Assembly (NCBI GenBank): GCA_003550445.1
Contig: PUKG01000167.1
Span: forward strand, 1-5,658
DNA from: Halobacteroidaceae bacterium
GTDB lineage: Bacteria > Bacillota > Halanaerobiia > B1SED10-174
Direction: 5' to 3'
Length of the DNA stretch: 5,658 nt
Shown here: piece by piece, positions 1 through 5,029 of the stretch
Layout of the letters: each line of letters opens with the position of its first letter
How positions within the stretch are numbered: position 1 is the stretch's first letter
The notes under the pieces: generated by a model
Told to the model about the DNA's origin: nothing
Databases searched by the model: none
Seen by the model: only the letters and a program-made list of their open reading frames with translations
Translations under genes and position numbers: made by a program

Positions 1-121
1 CAAAACCCACCGTATTTTTTTGGCCAGAAAATTAATTCCTCAACCGATAAAGATGTTCGAACAACAAAATAAAAAATCTTTTGGAAAAAGTTTCGAAAAT
101 TTGGAAAGGAAGAAACTATAA
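1..121 (+). other. Left-edge region with two open frames; possible 3' end of an upstream gene
   Basis: Two forward frames are open from the window edge. The frame starting at base 1 runs 23 codons to TAA at 70-72 and ends in STDKDVRTTK. The frame starting at base 2 runs 39 codons to TAA at 119-121 and ends in SFENLERKKL. Neither has a Shine-Dalgarno with an internal start, so if either is real it is the tail of a gene lying left of the window. The stretch is AT-rich and the two frames contradict each other, so no product is named. No clear terminator follows; the only candidate is a weak AT-rich hairpin (AGAAAA 142-147 / TTTTCT 150-155) with a T-run at 168-173. Confidence 0.25.
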
Positions 122-122
122 A
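93..122 (+). promoter_or_regulatory. Weak candidate promoter for the cyclic di-GMP gene
   Basis: A TATAAA -10 element lies at 117-122, with TCGAAA (4 of 6 to the sigma-A -35 consensus) 18 bases upstream at 93-98. Transcription would start near 129 and give a leader of roughly 125 bases that contains the Shine-Dalgarno at 192-199 and the hairpin at 203-246. The region is so AT-rich that such matches are expected by chance, and transcription could instead come from left of the window. Confidence 0.22.
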
Positions 123-191
123 AAAGTGAATAATAAATTCCAGAAAACTTTTTCTAAAGATAAGGACTTTTTTAGAATTAAATCAGAAGGC

Positions 192-199
192 GGGAGGTG
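192..199 (+). promoter_or_regulatory. Strong Shine-Dalgarno distant from the ATG start
   Basis: GGGAGGTG is a near-full match to the anti-Shine-Dalgarno end of 16S rRNA and is the only good ribosome site ahead of the cyclic di-GMP gene. It lies 56 bases before the ATG at 256, far beyond normal spacing, but the core GGAGG is 7 bases from an in-frame CTG at 205. The AAGG directly abutting the ATG (252-255) has no spacer and should not work. Either the CTG is the true start, or the intervening hairpin shortens the effective distance. Confidence 0.5.
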
Positions 200-202
200 T
201 AA

Positions 203-246
203 GGCTGCGGGGTTTTGTTCAAAACTTTTGGAACCAACCTGCAGCT
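203..246 (+). repeat. Long imperfect hairpin in the leader of the cyclic di-GMP gene
   Basis: The outer arm GCTGC (204-208) pairs with GCAGC (241-245). Pairing continues through G209-U240 wobble, G210-C239, G211-C238, a bulged G212 and U213-U214 with A236-A237. An inner arm GTTCAAA (217-223) pairs with 227-234, with one bulged G, around a 3-base loop. About 17 pairs form in all. No T-run follows (TAAATCAAGG), so this is not an ordinary intrinsic terminator. It sits exactly between the strong Shine-Dalgarno and the ATG, so a role in translation initiation is plausible. A dispersed palindromic repeat is the alternative. Confidence 0.55.
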
Positions 247-255
247 AAATCAAGG

Positions 256-2154
256 ATGGGAAAGCTTCTTACAAAAGAAATAAAAATCCCCCAATCCATT
301 GTTAAGAAATGGCAACGCATTGTGGATATAATTGCAGAGATGTTAGAGGTTGAAGCTGCCTTGATTATGAGAGCCAGGCCAACCGAAATAGAGGTTTTCC
401 TGGCCAGTCAGTCAAAGGGGAACCCCTACCAACCAGGGGATACAGAGGATTTAACCGGGTTATATTGTGAATACGTTATGAAAAAAAAGAAAAGGCTATA
501 TGTAGAAAATGCTTTAAATGAAGAACAATGGAAACAAAACCCCGATATTAAACTGGGAATGATTTCTTATCTTGGCTTTCCCCTTACCTGGCCAGATGGG
601 AAAATCTTTGGAACTATTTGCTCTCTTTCTTCGAAAGCGAGAACATATCCAAAAAAAGAAGAAGAGCTTTTCAAACAATTTCAGGAACTTGTTGAGGCTC
701 AATTACATATTATTTACCAGAACCACGAATTGGAAAAGAAAATAAACGAAAGAAATGAATTTGAAAAAACTCTTGATGAAACGCTGATTGAATACAAAGA
801 GGTTGTGGAAACTATAAATGAAGGGATAATAATCCATGATGACCGAGGTTTTATCTCCTTTGCCAATAGTTCTGCAGCAGGGTTATTGAACAAAGAAAGA
901 AAAGAGCTTATTGGAGATAATATTTATAACTTTTTTAAAGTTAACAAAGAAAAACAAGTTTCCAAAAAACAAAAAAGCTTTGATGTCGTTTTAGTGGACG
1001 GTAAAGGAGAAAAAAGAGTTTTTAATGTAATTAAGAGCCATAAACAAATTGGCAGGGATTTTAAAAACCTTGTTGCCTTCCGGGATATTACCCACCGCAA
1101 AGCCCAGGAAGAAAAAATCAAGTATCTGAGCCTTCATGATAGCCTGACGGGCCTTTACAATCGCCTGTTTTTTGAAGAAGAATTTAAAAGGCTTGATACC
1201 GAAAGGCAGCTCCCAACCTGCTTGATCCTTGCCGATGTAAATGGCTTGAAATTAATTAATGATTCCCGTGGCCACAAAGAAGGGGATAAAGCCCTGCAAA
1301 AGATTTCCCAAATATTGAACAAAAGTTGCCGGGAAGAGGATATTATTGCCCGCTGGGGCGGGGATGAATTTTTAATTCTCCTGCCCCAAACCAGTGAAAA
1401 AGAAGGGCAAAATATTTGCCAAAGAATAAAAGAAAATTGCTCTCGGGAAAATCCTGGTTATCCCATTTCCCTTTCGTTGGGTCTGGCTATTAAAGAACAA
1501 AAGGGAGAAAAACTTGCGAGTTTATTCAAAATTGCAGAAGATCGGATGTATGATCAAAAAGCCCAGGAAAGTGGAGAAGTAAAGAGTGATATATTAAAAT
1601 CCCTTTTGAAAACCCTTTCTAAAAATAGCAGTGAAACTGAAGGGCATGCCAGGAGAATGCAAATTTTAGGCAATGCAATAGGAAAAAAGATCGGGCTATC
1701 AAATTCCGAACTTGAAAAACTGTCCCTTCTGGCAATGGTCCATGATGTGGGAAAAACGACGATCCCCGAAGAAATTTTGCAAAAACCTGGTGGCTTAACC
1801 CAAATAGAGTGGAACAAAATAAAACAACATCCCATAACTGGGTTTAAAATTGCTTCGGCAACGGAGGAGTTTGTTCACGTTGCAAATCTGATTTTATACC
1901 ATCATGAATGGTGGGATGGATCTGGATATCCTTACGGAATAAAAGGGAAAGAAATCCCCCTTTTGTCTCGTATCATTGCTATTGTTGATGCTTATGAAGT
2001 AATGACAAGCGGTAGACCCTACCGTGAACCAGTATCCAGTTGGGAAGCAGTAGAGGAACTAAAAAGGAATGCCGGAACCCAATTTGATCCGGAATTGGTT
2101 GAAGTTTTTTTAGAGATTTATGAAGAAAAGGGAGATCTATATAGGTTCCTTTAG
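256..2154 (+). CDS. GAF-PAS-GGDEF-HD-GYP cyclic di-GMP cyclase/phosphodiesterase
   Basis: A 632-residue cytosolic signalling protein with no signal peptide or membrane segment. In order: a GAF domain (about 20-150), a charged coiled-coil linker (155-182), a PAS domain (about 180-285), GGDEF (about 288-440) and HD-GYP (about 445-625). The cyclase half has D327, the RWGGDEF signature (368-372) and the product-inhibition I-site RxxD (R359, D362), five residues before GGDEF as in PleD. The phosphodiesterase half keeps H464, HDVGK (H496, D497, K500), H525, HHEWWDGSGYP (549-559), D578 and RPYR (587-590). By family knowledge GGDEF makes cyclic di-GMP from two GTP and HD-GYP hydrolyses it to pGpG or GMP; both halves look intact, so it may be bifunctional, with the sensory domains setting the direction (inference). 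The input ligand is unknown. The ATG at 256 lacks a normally spaced Shine-Dalgarno; a CTG at 205 would add 17 residues. It appears monocistronic. Confidence 0.93.
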   Translation: MGKLLTKEIKIPQSIVKKWQRIVDIIAEMLEVEAALIMRARPTEIEVFLASQSKGNPYQPGDTEDLTGLYCEYVMKKKKRLYVENALNEEQWKQNPDIKLGMISYLGFPLTWPDGKIFGTICSLSSKARTYPKKEEELFKQFQELVEAQLHIIYQNHELEKKINERNEFEKTLDETLIEYKEVVETINEGIIIHDDRGFISFANSSAAGLLNKERKELIGDNIYNFFKVNKEKQVSKKQKSFDVVLVDGKGEKRVFNVIKSHKQIGRDFKNLVAFRDITHRKAQEEKIKYLSLHDSLTGLYNRLFFEEEFKRLDTERQLPTCLILADVNGLKLINDSRGHKEGDKALQKISQILNKSCREEDIIARWGGDEFLILLPQTSEKEGQNICQRIKENCSRENPGYPISLSLGLAIKEQKGEKLASLFKIAEDRMYDQKAQESGEVKSDILKSLLKTLSKNSSETEGHARRMQILGNAIGKKIGLSNSELEKLSLLAMVHDVGKTTIPEEILQKPGGLTQIEWNKIKQHPITGFKIASATEEFVHVANLILYHHEWWDGSGYPYGIKGKEIPLLSRIIAIVDAYEVMTSGRPYREPVSSWEAVEELKRNAGTQFDPELVEVFLEIYEEKGDLYRFL

Positions 2155-2269
2155 ATTCCTTGTAGAAGAAGCTCAATTAGATAAGCTTTGCCCCCCGGGG
2201 ATGCTTTAAAAATCCTTAATAAAAAGGGGCCTTTTTTCATTGAAGAACAACTAAATTAGCAAGAAAAAC
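2155..2269. other. Convergent spacer with GC-rich and T-run palindromes
   Basis: No gene is seen here. The spacer carries CCCCCCGGGG (2191-2200), flanked by AAGC (2183-2186) and GCTT (2203-2206), and then AAAAAGGGGCCTTTTTT (2221-2237), which can fold as AAAAAG/CTTTTT around GGGC. GCCCC (2190-2194) could also pair with GGGGC (2226-2230) directly before the T-run, giving a long-looped candidate terminator for the gene on the left. The clearer terminator lies just downstream at 2270-2296, so this may be a backup site or simply AT-rich noise. Confidence 0.3.
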
Positions 2270-2304
2270 GCCCCAACTAATCATAATAGTTGGGGCTTAT
2301 TATT
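2270..2304. terminator. Bidirectional intrinsic terminator between convergent genes
   Basis: GCCCCAACTA (2270-2279) and TAGTTGGGGC (2287-2296) form a perfect 10-pair stem around a 7-base loop. Reading left to right the stem is followed by TTATTATT; on the opposite strand it is followed by GTTTTTCTT, the better T-tract. It therefore can end both the cyclic di-GMP gene (+) and the lipoprotein gene (-), with the stronger effect probably on the minus-strand transcript. Confidence 0.88.
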
Positions 2305-2353
2305 GCAACGAAGTAGCTTATTTTTTAAACTTGGAAGTAGGGCTAAGTTGCAA
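2303..2353. repeat. Inverted repeat in the 3' region of the lipoprotein transcript
   Basis: TTGCAAC (2303-2309) is the exact reverse complement of GTTGCAA (2347-2353), and the inner TAGC (2314-2317) can pair with GCTA (2342-2345), leaving a long AT-rich loop. It lies between the lipoprotein stop codon and the shared terminator, so it would be in that mRNA's 3' untranslated region. Seven plus four pairs over a 50-base span is modest evidence. Confidence 0.3.
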
Positions 2354-2371
2354 AAATAAAATAAAGAATTA

Positions 2372-2566
2372 TTAACTGGAGTTATCGTTATTATTTTCGT
2401 TATCCAAAAAACTATCGTCCAGATCTTCTTCGTCAAAATCTTCTAATTGCTCTTGAAAATCTTCAACTTCATCATCTGGAGGAGAACCACAACCAGCAAG
2501 AGCAAGGGAACCAAGTGCTAGAATAAGAATTAGGAAAAGGATAAGGATAAATCTTTTTCTTAACAT
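2372..2566 (-). CDS. Small, highly acidic lipoprotein
   Basis: A 64-residue product. MLRKRF gives a positively charged N-terminus, a hydrophobic run (F6-L23) follows, and the lipobox LAGC puts the lipidated cysteine at 26, so signal peptidase II should release a 39-residue membrane-anchored peptide on the outer face. That mature part starts CGSPPDDE, has 17 Asp/Glu and no Lys or Arg, and shows spaced hydrophobics (V, F, L, F, L, F, L) amid the acids before an Asn/Ser-rich tail. The start at 2566 is preferred over an ATG at 2599 because GGGAGG (2575-2580) lies 8 bases upstream of it, and the likely promoter -10 at 2605-2610 would place the longer start at or outside the transcript end. It stands alone, convergent with the gene to its left and divergent from rimO. 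I do not recognise a family. Binding of metal ions or of a basic partner is only a guess from charge. Confidence 0.75.
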   Translation of the reverse strand: MLRKRFILILFLILILALGSLALAGCGSPPDDEVEDFQEQLEDFDEEDLDDSFLDNENNNDNSS

Positions 2567-2574
2567 CAGGGGAA

Positions 2575-2580
2575 CCTCCC
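2575..2580 (-). promoter_or_regulatory. Shine-Dalgarno setting the lipoprotein start
   Basis: On the minus strand AAAGGGAGG precedes the ATG at 2566 with 8 bases between GGGAGG and the start codon, a standard Firmicute spacing. It lies inside the longer possible reading frame that starts at 2599, which argues that the 11 extra residues are not translated. Confidence 0.75.
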
Positions 2581-2604
2581 TTTTGTTGTTTTCCTTCATA
2601 AATA

Positions 2605-2613
2605 TTTATAACA
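2605..2613 (-). promoter_or_regulatory. Candidate extended -10 promoter of the lipoprotein gene
   Basis: Reading the minus strand, TGT TATAAA occupies 2613-2605: a TATAAA -10 box with the TGn extension. No convincing -35 lies 16-18 bases upstream, which an extended -10 can tolerate. Transcription would begin near 2597, giving a short leader of about 30 bases ahead of the Shine-Dalgarno and ATG at 2566. Confidence 0.4.
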
Positions 2614-2800
2614 AAAAAATGTGATGGTTTTTTGAATAAAGAAGAAAAATTTTTGGATAAAAAACTCGATATAGGGCATAAATCCTGTTCTTGGTTTTTG
2701 GTATTTGGGCATATGTTAAGGTTTTGAAATAGGGGAAAAGAAAAAATTTAGCTTTTTATACCTAAAAAATTTTTAACCCCTTTATTTTAAATGGCTGTAG
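2614..2800. other. Divergent intergenic region, no gene seen
   Basis: This AT-rich spacer lies between the divergently transcribed lipoprotein gene and rimO. Plus-strand ATG codons at 2624, 2713 and 2791 open only three to five codons each and none has a Shine-Dalgarno. No tRNA, T-box or known riboswitch pattern was recognised. Promoters facing outward at each end account for its likely function. Confidence 0.5.
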
Positions 2801-2809
2801 TGATATAGT
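2801..2809 (+). promoter_or_regulatory. Candidate extended -10 promoter of rimO-pgsA
   Basis: TGATATAGT is a TGn-extended -10 with the box TATAGT (5 of 6 to TATAAT) at 2804-2809. The hexamer 17 bases upstream, TTTATT at 2781-2786, is a poor -35. Transcription would start near 2816 and give a rimO leader of about 75 bases containing the hairpin at 2833-2852. Confidence 0.45.
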
Positions 2810-2832
2810 TAAGAAGACTATTAGCAGTTAAC

Positions 2833-2883
2833 CTTCCCCTAAAAAGGAGAAGATTTTAATTTGTGGAAGTAACTAAGGGGTGA
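2833..2883 (+). promoter_or_regulatory. Structured rimO leader with hairpin, tiny reading frame and ribosome site
   Basis: CTTCCCCT (2833-2840) pairs with AGGAGAAG (2845-2852) over an AAAA loop, with one A-C mismatch, and burying an AGGAG motif. ATTTTAAT follows the stem, so weak termination is conceivable. A GTG at 2863 opens a six-codon frame (MEVTKG) that ends with TGA at 2881-2883, inside the rimO Shine-Dalgarno AAGGGGTGA (2875-2883). CCCCT (2836-2840) could instead pair with AGGGG (2876-2880) of that ribosome site. These are features seen in the bases; regulation by them is inference. Confidence 0.35.
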
Positions 2884-2889
2884 AATTCT

Positions 2890-4227
2890 TTGTTAAAATA
2901 TGTTCTGGTTAACCTGGGGTGCCCAAAAAATGAAGTGGATGGGCAGTACCTTGAAACCATATTGCTGGAAAATGGTTTTATACCGGCGGAAGAAGAACAA
3001 AAAAGTGATTTGATAATTATTAATACCTGTGGGTTTATTGAAAGCGCTCAGGAGGAATCTATAAACACCATTATTGCTGCAGCCCGGTTAAAGGAAAACC
3101 GGGATATTAAACTAATTGTTGTTGGCTGTTTAAGCCAGAGATTCGGAGAAGAACTGGGCAAAGAACTTCCTGAAGTAGATGTTTTTATGGGTGTAGGAAT
3201 TGAAGAAGAGTTCAAAGGCCTTATTAAAAAAATTAAAGAAAATGATTTCCAAAAAAGATTAATCTCGGATTCCCTTCCTTTTTCCCGGGGAGATTATTCC
3301 CTTACCCACAGAAATGTTTCCGGACCGGTGGCTTACCTGAAAATTGCTGAGGGTTGTAATAATTTATGCTCTTATTGTGCAATCCCCTCAATTCGAGGTT
3401 CTTTTCAAAGCAGACGACTTGAGGATCTGGAAAAAGAAGCCAGGTATCTTGTGGGGCGGGGAGTTATGGAGTTAATTATAGTAGCCCAGGATATTACACG
3501 TTATGGAAAGGATCTTTATGGTGAATCTCGCCTGGTTGAGCTTTTGAATAGGTTAGCCAGTATTGAAGGTTTGCAGTGGATCCGTTTAATGTACCTCCAA
3601 CCAGGGGGGATTTCCGAGGAATTGGTTAATTTTATTTCCCAGGAGAAGAAAATTGTTCCCTACCTGGAAATTCCCATTCAACATATCCGCCCGAAAATAT
3701 TGAAGGGAATGAACAGGGATGGGGATGAAAAAAAATTGGAAACACTTTTCCAAATGATCCGAGAAAAAATTCCCGGAGTTGCCCTCAGAACAACTTTAAT
3801 GGTGGGTTTTCCAGGAGAGACAGAGGAAGATTTCCAGGCCCTGAAAAACTTCATGGGAAAAATGAAATTTGAAAGGCTTGGGATTTTTAAATATTCTCCC
3901 GAAAAAGGGACCCCTGCAGTAAATTTTACGGGGAAGGTTCATGAAACCGTAAAAGAAAAAAGATTGAGGGAACTGGAAGATTTACAGAAAAAAATTGCCA
4001 ATGAGCACAATCAGGAAATGGTAGGAGGAATTTTCGAGGTATTAATAGAAGAGGTTTCCGAGGATTATGCTTATGGCCGGACAAAATGGGATGCCCCGGA
4101 AATAGATAACCTGGTTATTATTGAAGGGGGAAAGGATTTGGAAGTGGGGAAAATTTATCCCGTTCGGATTAACCTTGCCCTGGATTATGAGCTTGTAGGA
4201 GAGGTTTGCTATGAATTTACCCAATAA
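2890..4227 (+). CDS. rimO: Ribosomal protein uS12 methylthiotransferase RimO
   Basis: A 445-residue radical SAM enzyme that adds a methylthio group to the beta carbon of the conserved aspartate of ribosomal protein uS12 in the cytosol. The N-terminal domain opens with NLGCPKN and supplies the auxiliary iron-sulfur cluster ligands C11, C47 and C80. The radical SAM core has CNNLCSYC (C156, C160, C163), followed by AIPSIRG, IPIQH (261-265) and the GFPGETEEDF block (306-315). The C-terminal TRAM region carries GRTKWDAPEID (396-406), which marks RimO rather than the tRNA-modifying MiaB, as does GCPKN in place of the MiaB-type GCQMN. Start: TTG at 2890, 6 bases after AAGGGGTGA; an in-frame TGA at 2881 rules out anything longer. 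The usual VDSE after GCPKN reads VDGQ here, a minor variation. pgsA overlaps its end by 17 bases, indicating an operon. Confidence 0.95.
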   Translation: MLKYVLVNLGCPKNEVDGQYLETILLENGFIPAEEEQKSDLIIINTCGFIESAQEESINTIIAAARLKENRDIKLIVVGCLSQRFGEELGKELPEVDVFMGVGIEEEFKGLIKKIKENDFQKRLISDSLPFSRGDYSLTHRNVSGPVAYLKIAEGCNNLCSYCAIPSIRGSFQSRRLEDLEKEARYLVGRGVMELIIVAQDITRYGKDLYGESRLVELLNRLASIEGLQWIRLMYLQPGGISEELVNFISQEKKIVPYLEIPIQHIRPKILKGMNRDGDEKKLETLFQMIREKIPGVALRTTLMVGFPGETEEDFQALKNFMGKMKFERLGIFKYSPEKGTPAVNFTGKVHETVKEKRLRELEDLQKKIANEHNQEMVGGIFEVLIEEVSEDYAYGRTKWDAPEIDNLVIIEGGKDLEVGKIYPVRINLALDYELVGEVCYEFTQ

Positions 4228-4771
4228 ATTAACCATGTTGAGAATAATACTGATCCCCATAATGATGGGGTTTTTGCTAATTCAATTTCGTGGGGAGTAC
4301 GGTTATTATGCCCAATTTTTTGCTCTGGGGATTTTTATCCTTGCTGCCATCACAGATGGGCTCGATGGGTATATTGCTCGGCGCCAGGGGGAAATTACCA
4401 AGTTTGGAAAGTTGATTGATCCCCTCGCAGATAAGTTGTTAATTTCCGCAGCCCTCATTGCTTTTGTGGATATGGGAAGGATTTCTGCCTGGCCTGTTTT
4501 GCTGATAATCGGAAGGGAGTTTGCGGTAATGGGACTCCGGGTTCTGGCTGCCGCAGAGGGCACTGTTATTTCTGCAAGCAAACTTGGAAAGGCTAAAACG
4601 GTCCTCCAGATTTCGGCAATTATCTCGGTAATGATTCATCCCCAGATAATAAGGTTCCCCTTTCAGATCCACCAGATTTTAATCTGGATGGCTGTGGCAA
4701 TTACCATTTATTCGGGGTACGATTATTTTAAAAAAGGACAGAAAGTCCTTGTTGATGAAAACCAGGGTTAA
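4211..4771 (+). CDS. pgsA: CDP-diacylglycerol--glycerol-3-phosphate 3-phosphatidyltransferase (PgsA)
   Basis: A 186-residue integral membrane enzyme that joins CDP-diacylglycerol and glycerol 3-phosphate to phosphatidylglycerophosphate, releasing CMP: the committed step to phosphatidylglycerol and cardiolipin. The CDP-alcohol phosphotransferase signature DxxDGxxARx8GxxxDxxxD is complete at D49, D52, G53, A56, R57, G66, D70 and D74. Hydrophobic segments lie at about 8-25, 34-48, 76-88, 93-112, 130-142 and 155-170. The opening MNLPNKLTMLRI is typical of Firmicute PgsA, and length matches the family. Start: ATG at 4211 with AGGAGAGG (4197-4204) upstream, located inside rimO, whose stop is at 4225-4227; the 17-base overlap suggests translational coupling. 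In many Firmicutes cinA and recA follow; here a terminator and an unrelated lyase gene do. Confidence 0.95.
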   Translation: MNLPNKLTMLRIILIPIMMGFLLIQFRGEYGYYAQFFALGIFILAAITDGLDGYIARRQGEITKFGKLIDPLADKLLISAALIAFVDMGRISAWPVLLIIGREFAVMGLRVLAAAEGTVISASKLGKAKTVLQISAIISVMIHPQIIRFPFQIHQILIWMAVAITIYSGYDYFKKGQKVLVDENQG

Positions 4772-4796
4772 TCTTCAAATAATTAATCTTCTTTTG

Positions 4797-4818
4797 CAAC
4801 CCCACCTGGGGTTGTTTT
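4797..4818 (+). terminator. Intrinsic terminator of rimO-pgsA
   Basis: CAACCCC (4797-4803) pairs perfectly with GGGGTTG (4808-4814) around ACCT, followed by TTTTAATGTTT. It lies 25 bases after the pgsA stop and separates the operon from the downstream lyase gene. The opposite strand has no good T-run after the stem, so it acts in one direction. Confidence 0.82.
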
Positions 4819-5017
4819 AATGTTTAAAGGTTTTTTGAAAAAATTTTTGGGTTTTGATTTTAACATAATTCAGTCAGGTAAGCGTAAATTTGGAGAAAGG
4901 TTTTTGCTTGGGAAAGAAGAAATATTTTATTAAGAAAGCTGAAACAAAAATATTAATTTAGGAGATTTTTCTTTTTTCCGGGAGTAAACAAAAAATAATA
5001 TTTGATCTATTTATCAG
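4819..5017 (+). other. Leader region of the lyase gene; no known riboswitch recognised
   Basis: This AT-rich spacer presumably holds the lyase promoter, but no convincing pair was found. TTGAAA (4835-4840) is a fair -35 and CATAAT (4864-4869) a fair -10, yet they are 23 bases apart. TTGCTT (4904-4909) with TATTAA (4928-4933) has an 18-base spacer but weak boxes. I saw neither the conserved parts of a SAM-I riboswitch nor a T-box, although sulfur amino acid genes often have them. A 37-codon frame at 4820-4933 begins in the terminator tail and lacks a good ribosome site. Confidence 0.4.
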
Positions 5018-5029
5018 AGGAGGGAAAAA

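Noticed and set aside
130..255. Cyclic di-GMP riboswitch in the leader of the GGDEF/HD-GYP gene
   Set aside because: The hairpin at 203-246 is a single stem without the conserved two-helix core and tetraloop-receptor elements of the GEMM class, so it cannot be called one.
1554..1835. 93-codon minus-strand frame inside the GGDEF/HD-GYP gene
   Set aside because: It lies antisense to a region with conserved catalytic motifs, has no ribosome site and matches no family; it is a shadow frame.
2183..2206. AAGC...CCCCCCGGGG...GCTT as a stand-alone terminator
   Set aside because: The central palindrome leaves almost no loop, the outer arms are only four pairs and no T-run follows.
2567..2599. Longer lipoprotein start at the ATG at 2599 (11 extra residues, KENNKREVPL)
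   Set aside because: The good Shine-Dalgarno at 2575-2580 lies inside this extension, the candidate -10 at 2605-2610 leaves no room for a leader, and lipoprotein signal peptides normally begin as MLRKRF does.
4861..5017. SAM-I riboswitch or T-box ahead of the lyase gene
   Set aside because: No conserved SAM-I core segments, T-box sequence or terminator/antiterminator pair was found by eye.
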